A stretch of 64,000 nucleotides of DNA, from positions 21,883,501 through 21,947,500 of the forward strand of contig CM076140.1 in NCBI GenBank assembly GCA_038025085.1. Reading direction: 5' to 3'. The position numbers were made by a program, and so were the translations under genes. Shown here one piece after another: positions 63,936 through 64,000 of this stretch. A model generated the notes under the pieces. It worked only from the letters and a program-made list of their open reading frames with translations, was not told where the DNA came from and did not search any database. Position 1 is the stretch's first letter, and every line of letters starts with the position of its first letter. The DNA comes from Tetragonia tetragonoides. Lineage: Eukaryota; Streptophyta; Magnoliopsida; Caryophyllales; Aizoaceae.

Positions 63936-64000
63936 GTTCGAAAAACATCAGTAAAGGACATGAAAAGTTTCAATAATACAACCAAATTGAAATAGCAACC

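Overview
This is repeat-rich nuclear DNA from a flowering plant, most likely a eudicot. The evidence is long Ty3/gypsy elements of the Tat/Ogre type, three plant L1-type LINEs with DUF4283/zinc-knuckle ORF1 proteins, an Ale-like Ty1/copia element, plant mobile domain (PMD) and DUF7745-type accessory ORFs, hAT-type MITEs and a satellite of about 167 bp. The family is not determinable by eye; Caryophyllales is a guess. No rRNA, tRNA or CRISPR is seen. At most one ordinary host gene (38.6-38.95 kb, minus strand) and one degraded gene-like locus (55.6-63.9 kb) are present.

Layout, 0-37 kb: a nest at least five insertions deep. The host is LINE-1 (32988-36785, minus). An LTR retrotransposon, X, of which only an LTR piece remains (32543-32987), landed in its RT. 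X was hit by Tat-type elements on the minus strand. These form a tandem of two copies sharing one LTR: C (15557-32542, about 17 kb) and A2 (9620-17080). A2 was cut by a related, pol-less element, A1 (about 1-9619). A1 was in turn cut by a young plus-strand element, B (3919-7683, TSD CCCTC), which has three LTRs, one gag and no pol.

Element C is the most interesting part. Beyond its minus-strand gag-pol it carries, in its 3' region, two multi-exon genes on the opposite strand: P1 (PMD type, broken, 18388-21239) and P2 (DUF7745 type, largely open, 22123-23460). Each is preceded by a GC-rich array of short palindromes repeating about every 21 bp, then a TATA-like box. The same array sits upstream of the TATA-like box in the LTRs of A1, A2 and C. 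The arms of successive palindromes change together, so symmetry rather than sequence is kept.

37-50 kb: a hAT-type MITE (37590-38207), the small host-gene candidate, LINE-2 (about 39498-44523, minus), an Ale-like copia element with TSD AGTAG (45625-50157) containing a second hAT-type MITE with a perfect 8-bp TSD (45858-46165), and two copies of a GAGCCACCCC minisatellite block. 50-55.6 kb: AT-rich DNA with a duplicated Helitron-like segment, a satellite array and a long (TA)n. 55.6-64 kb: a gene-like leader with a telo-box, LINE-3 (56300-61781, minus, near-intact, 14-bp TSD), then a degraded ORF resembling Athila ORF1, and minisatellites to the window end.

All domain names come from reading motifs by eye. 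No database search was run, and identity statements are visual estimates.
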